A DNA stretch of 22,586 nt. Source: Actinomycetes bacterium. GTDB taxonomy: Bacteria > Actinomycetota > Actinomycetes > Actinomycetales > Cellulomonadaceae. The stretch is taken from assembly GCA_021793115.1 (NCBI GenBank), contig JAJYTJ010000054.1, forward strand, positions 1 to 22,586, given 5' to 3'. Of the stretch, positions 22,146 to 22,586 are shown one piece after another. The position numbers and the translations under genes were made by a program. The notes below the pieces were generated by a model. The model saw only the letters and a program-made list of their open reading frames with translations, did not search any database and was not told where the DNA came from. Each line of letters starts with the position of its first letter. Within the stretch, counting starts at the first letter, position 1.

Positions 22146-22586
22146 CCATTTCCAGGCCCAGGGAAATGTCCGCCTCCCCGGCCATGCCGGTAAGAGTCAG
22201 CGCCTGCGAGCCATCTCCGCCCGGCGGATCGAGCGAGAGCGCCAACCGCGCGGGCAAGCTGCCCAGCACCGCCCGCCGCACCGGATTGCCGCTGGCGGCA
22301 GCGCCAAACAGCAGATCGAGGGCCGGAGCACCCGGCGCAGCCGTGACCACGCCATCGGCAACGATCACCGGTTCGGCCACCGTCCCCGATACGGTGCCCG
22401 TCCCCGAAAAGCCGATCCCGCCATAGGCACCCAGTTCCACCGTCTCGAACACCACCGCGTCCGGGCTCCACGCCGATTGCACGGACAGGTCTTCCAGCGC
22501 CCTTCCATTGAAGCGCGCCGCCTCTGCCCGTACATCCAGCCGTCCATTGGGAAAGCTCAGCCCGAATGCGCCCGCCGGGTCGATCG
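22146..22586 (-). CDS. Internal fragment of an AsmA-like protein, foreign to the host
   Basis: About 146 residues, open at the window edge. The pattern is repetitive beta-strand with segments such as NGRLDVRAEAARFNGRALED, VELGAYGGIGFSGTGTVSGT, LFGAAASGNPVRRAVLGSLP and ARLALSLDPPGG. This resembles the AsmA/TamB-like envelope proteins of Gram-negative bacteria, such as alphaproteobacteria, acting in outer-membrane lipid traffic. Such a protein is not expected in an actinobacterium. The DNA is visibly less GC-rich, with codons such as AAT, TTT, GTA and GGA that are rare elsewhere in the window. It has no start of its own; the frame runs straight into the permease tail. The family call is tentative, the foreign look is clearer. 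Confidence 0.5.

Noticed and set aside
21904..22586. A genuine novel fusion of an AsmA-like domain with an ABC-2 permease tail
   Set aside because: The abrupt change in composition and lineage, together with the low-quality opposite contig end, makes an assembly chimera far more likely.

Overview
The window looks like a high-GC actinobacterium, most likely a Cellulomonas-like member of the Micrococcales. The grounds are the very GC-rich third codon positions, many GTG starts, short overlapping genes, the tRNA Glu-Asp-Phe cluster, and actinobacterial families such as the LapA-domain protein, the HEMAHHFGI metallopeptidase, the F420-type LLM oxidoreductase and the fused dipeptide-transport ATPase. 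Both ends look like assembly problems. Bases 1 to about 130 are a poly-G/purine run. The last ~440 bases carry part of an AsmA-like protein typical of Gram-negative bacteria, joined in frame to the tail of an actinobacterial ABC-2 permease.

Left part (194-7508): a small two-helix membrane protein. A tightly coupled three-gene operon follows (GT4 glycosyltransferase, predicted (alpha/alpha)6-toroid protein, long GH130 glycoside phosphorylase family protein), all overlapping at start/stop codons. Next come a LapA-domain membrane protein overlapping a 145-residue conserved hypothetical, a PAQR/hemolysin III-family membrane protein, and a second GT4 glycosyltransferase whose best-placed start is an ATC codon.

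Middle part (7531-11158): a small integrated element or remnant (HTH-tailed hypothetical, AlpA/Xis-like DNA-binding protein, complete tyrosine integrase) sits against the 3' end of tRNA-Phe, the last gene of a tRNA-Glu/Asp/Phe operon on the minus strand. A zinc metallopeptidase gene diverges from the tRNAs. An 18-bp tandem repeat begins exactly at its stop codon, followed by four alternating TGGAACG motifs ahead of a cation-diffusion-facilitator gene.

Right part (11159-22586): the CDF transporter and an LLM oxidoreductase on plus. On minus are a dipeptide/oligopeptide ABC transporter operon (binding lipoprotein, two permeases, fused double ATPase) with galE 25 bp behind it, and a DNA-alkylation repair pair (AdaA-AlkA fusion and Ogt) overlapping at ATGA. 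The most promising candidate for a little-described system is the GT4-toroid-GH130 operon, which could build or turn over a mannose-type oligosaccharide. That assignment is inference.
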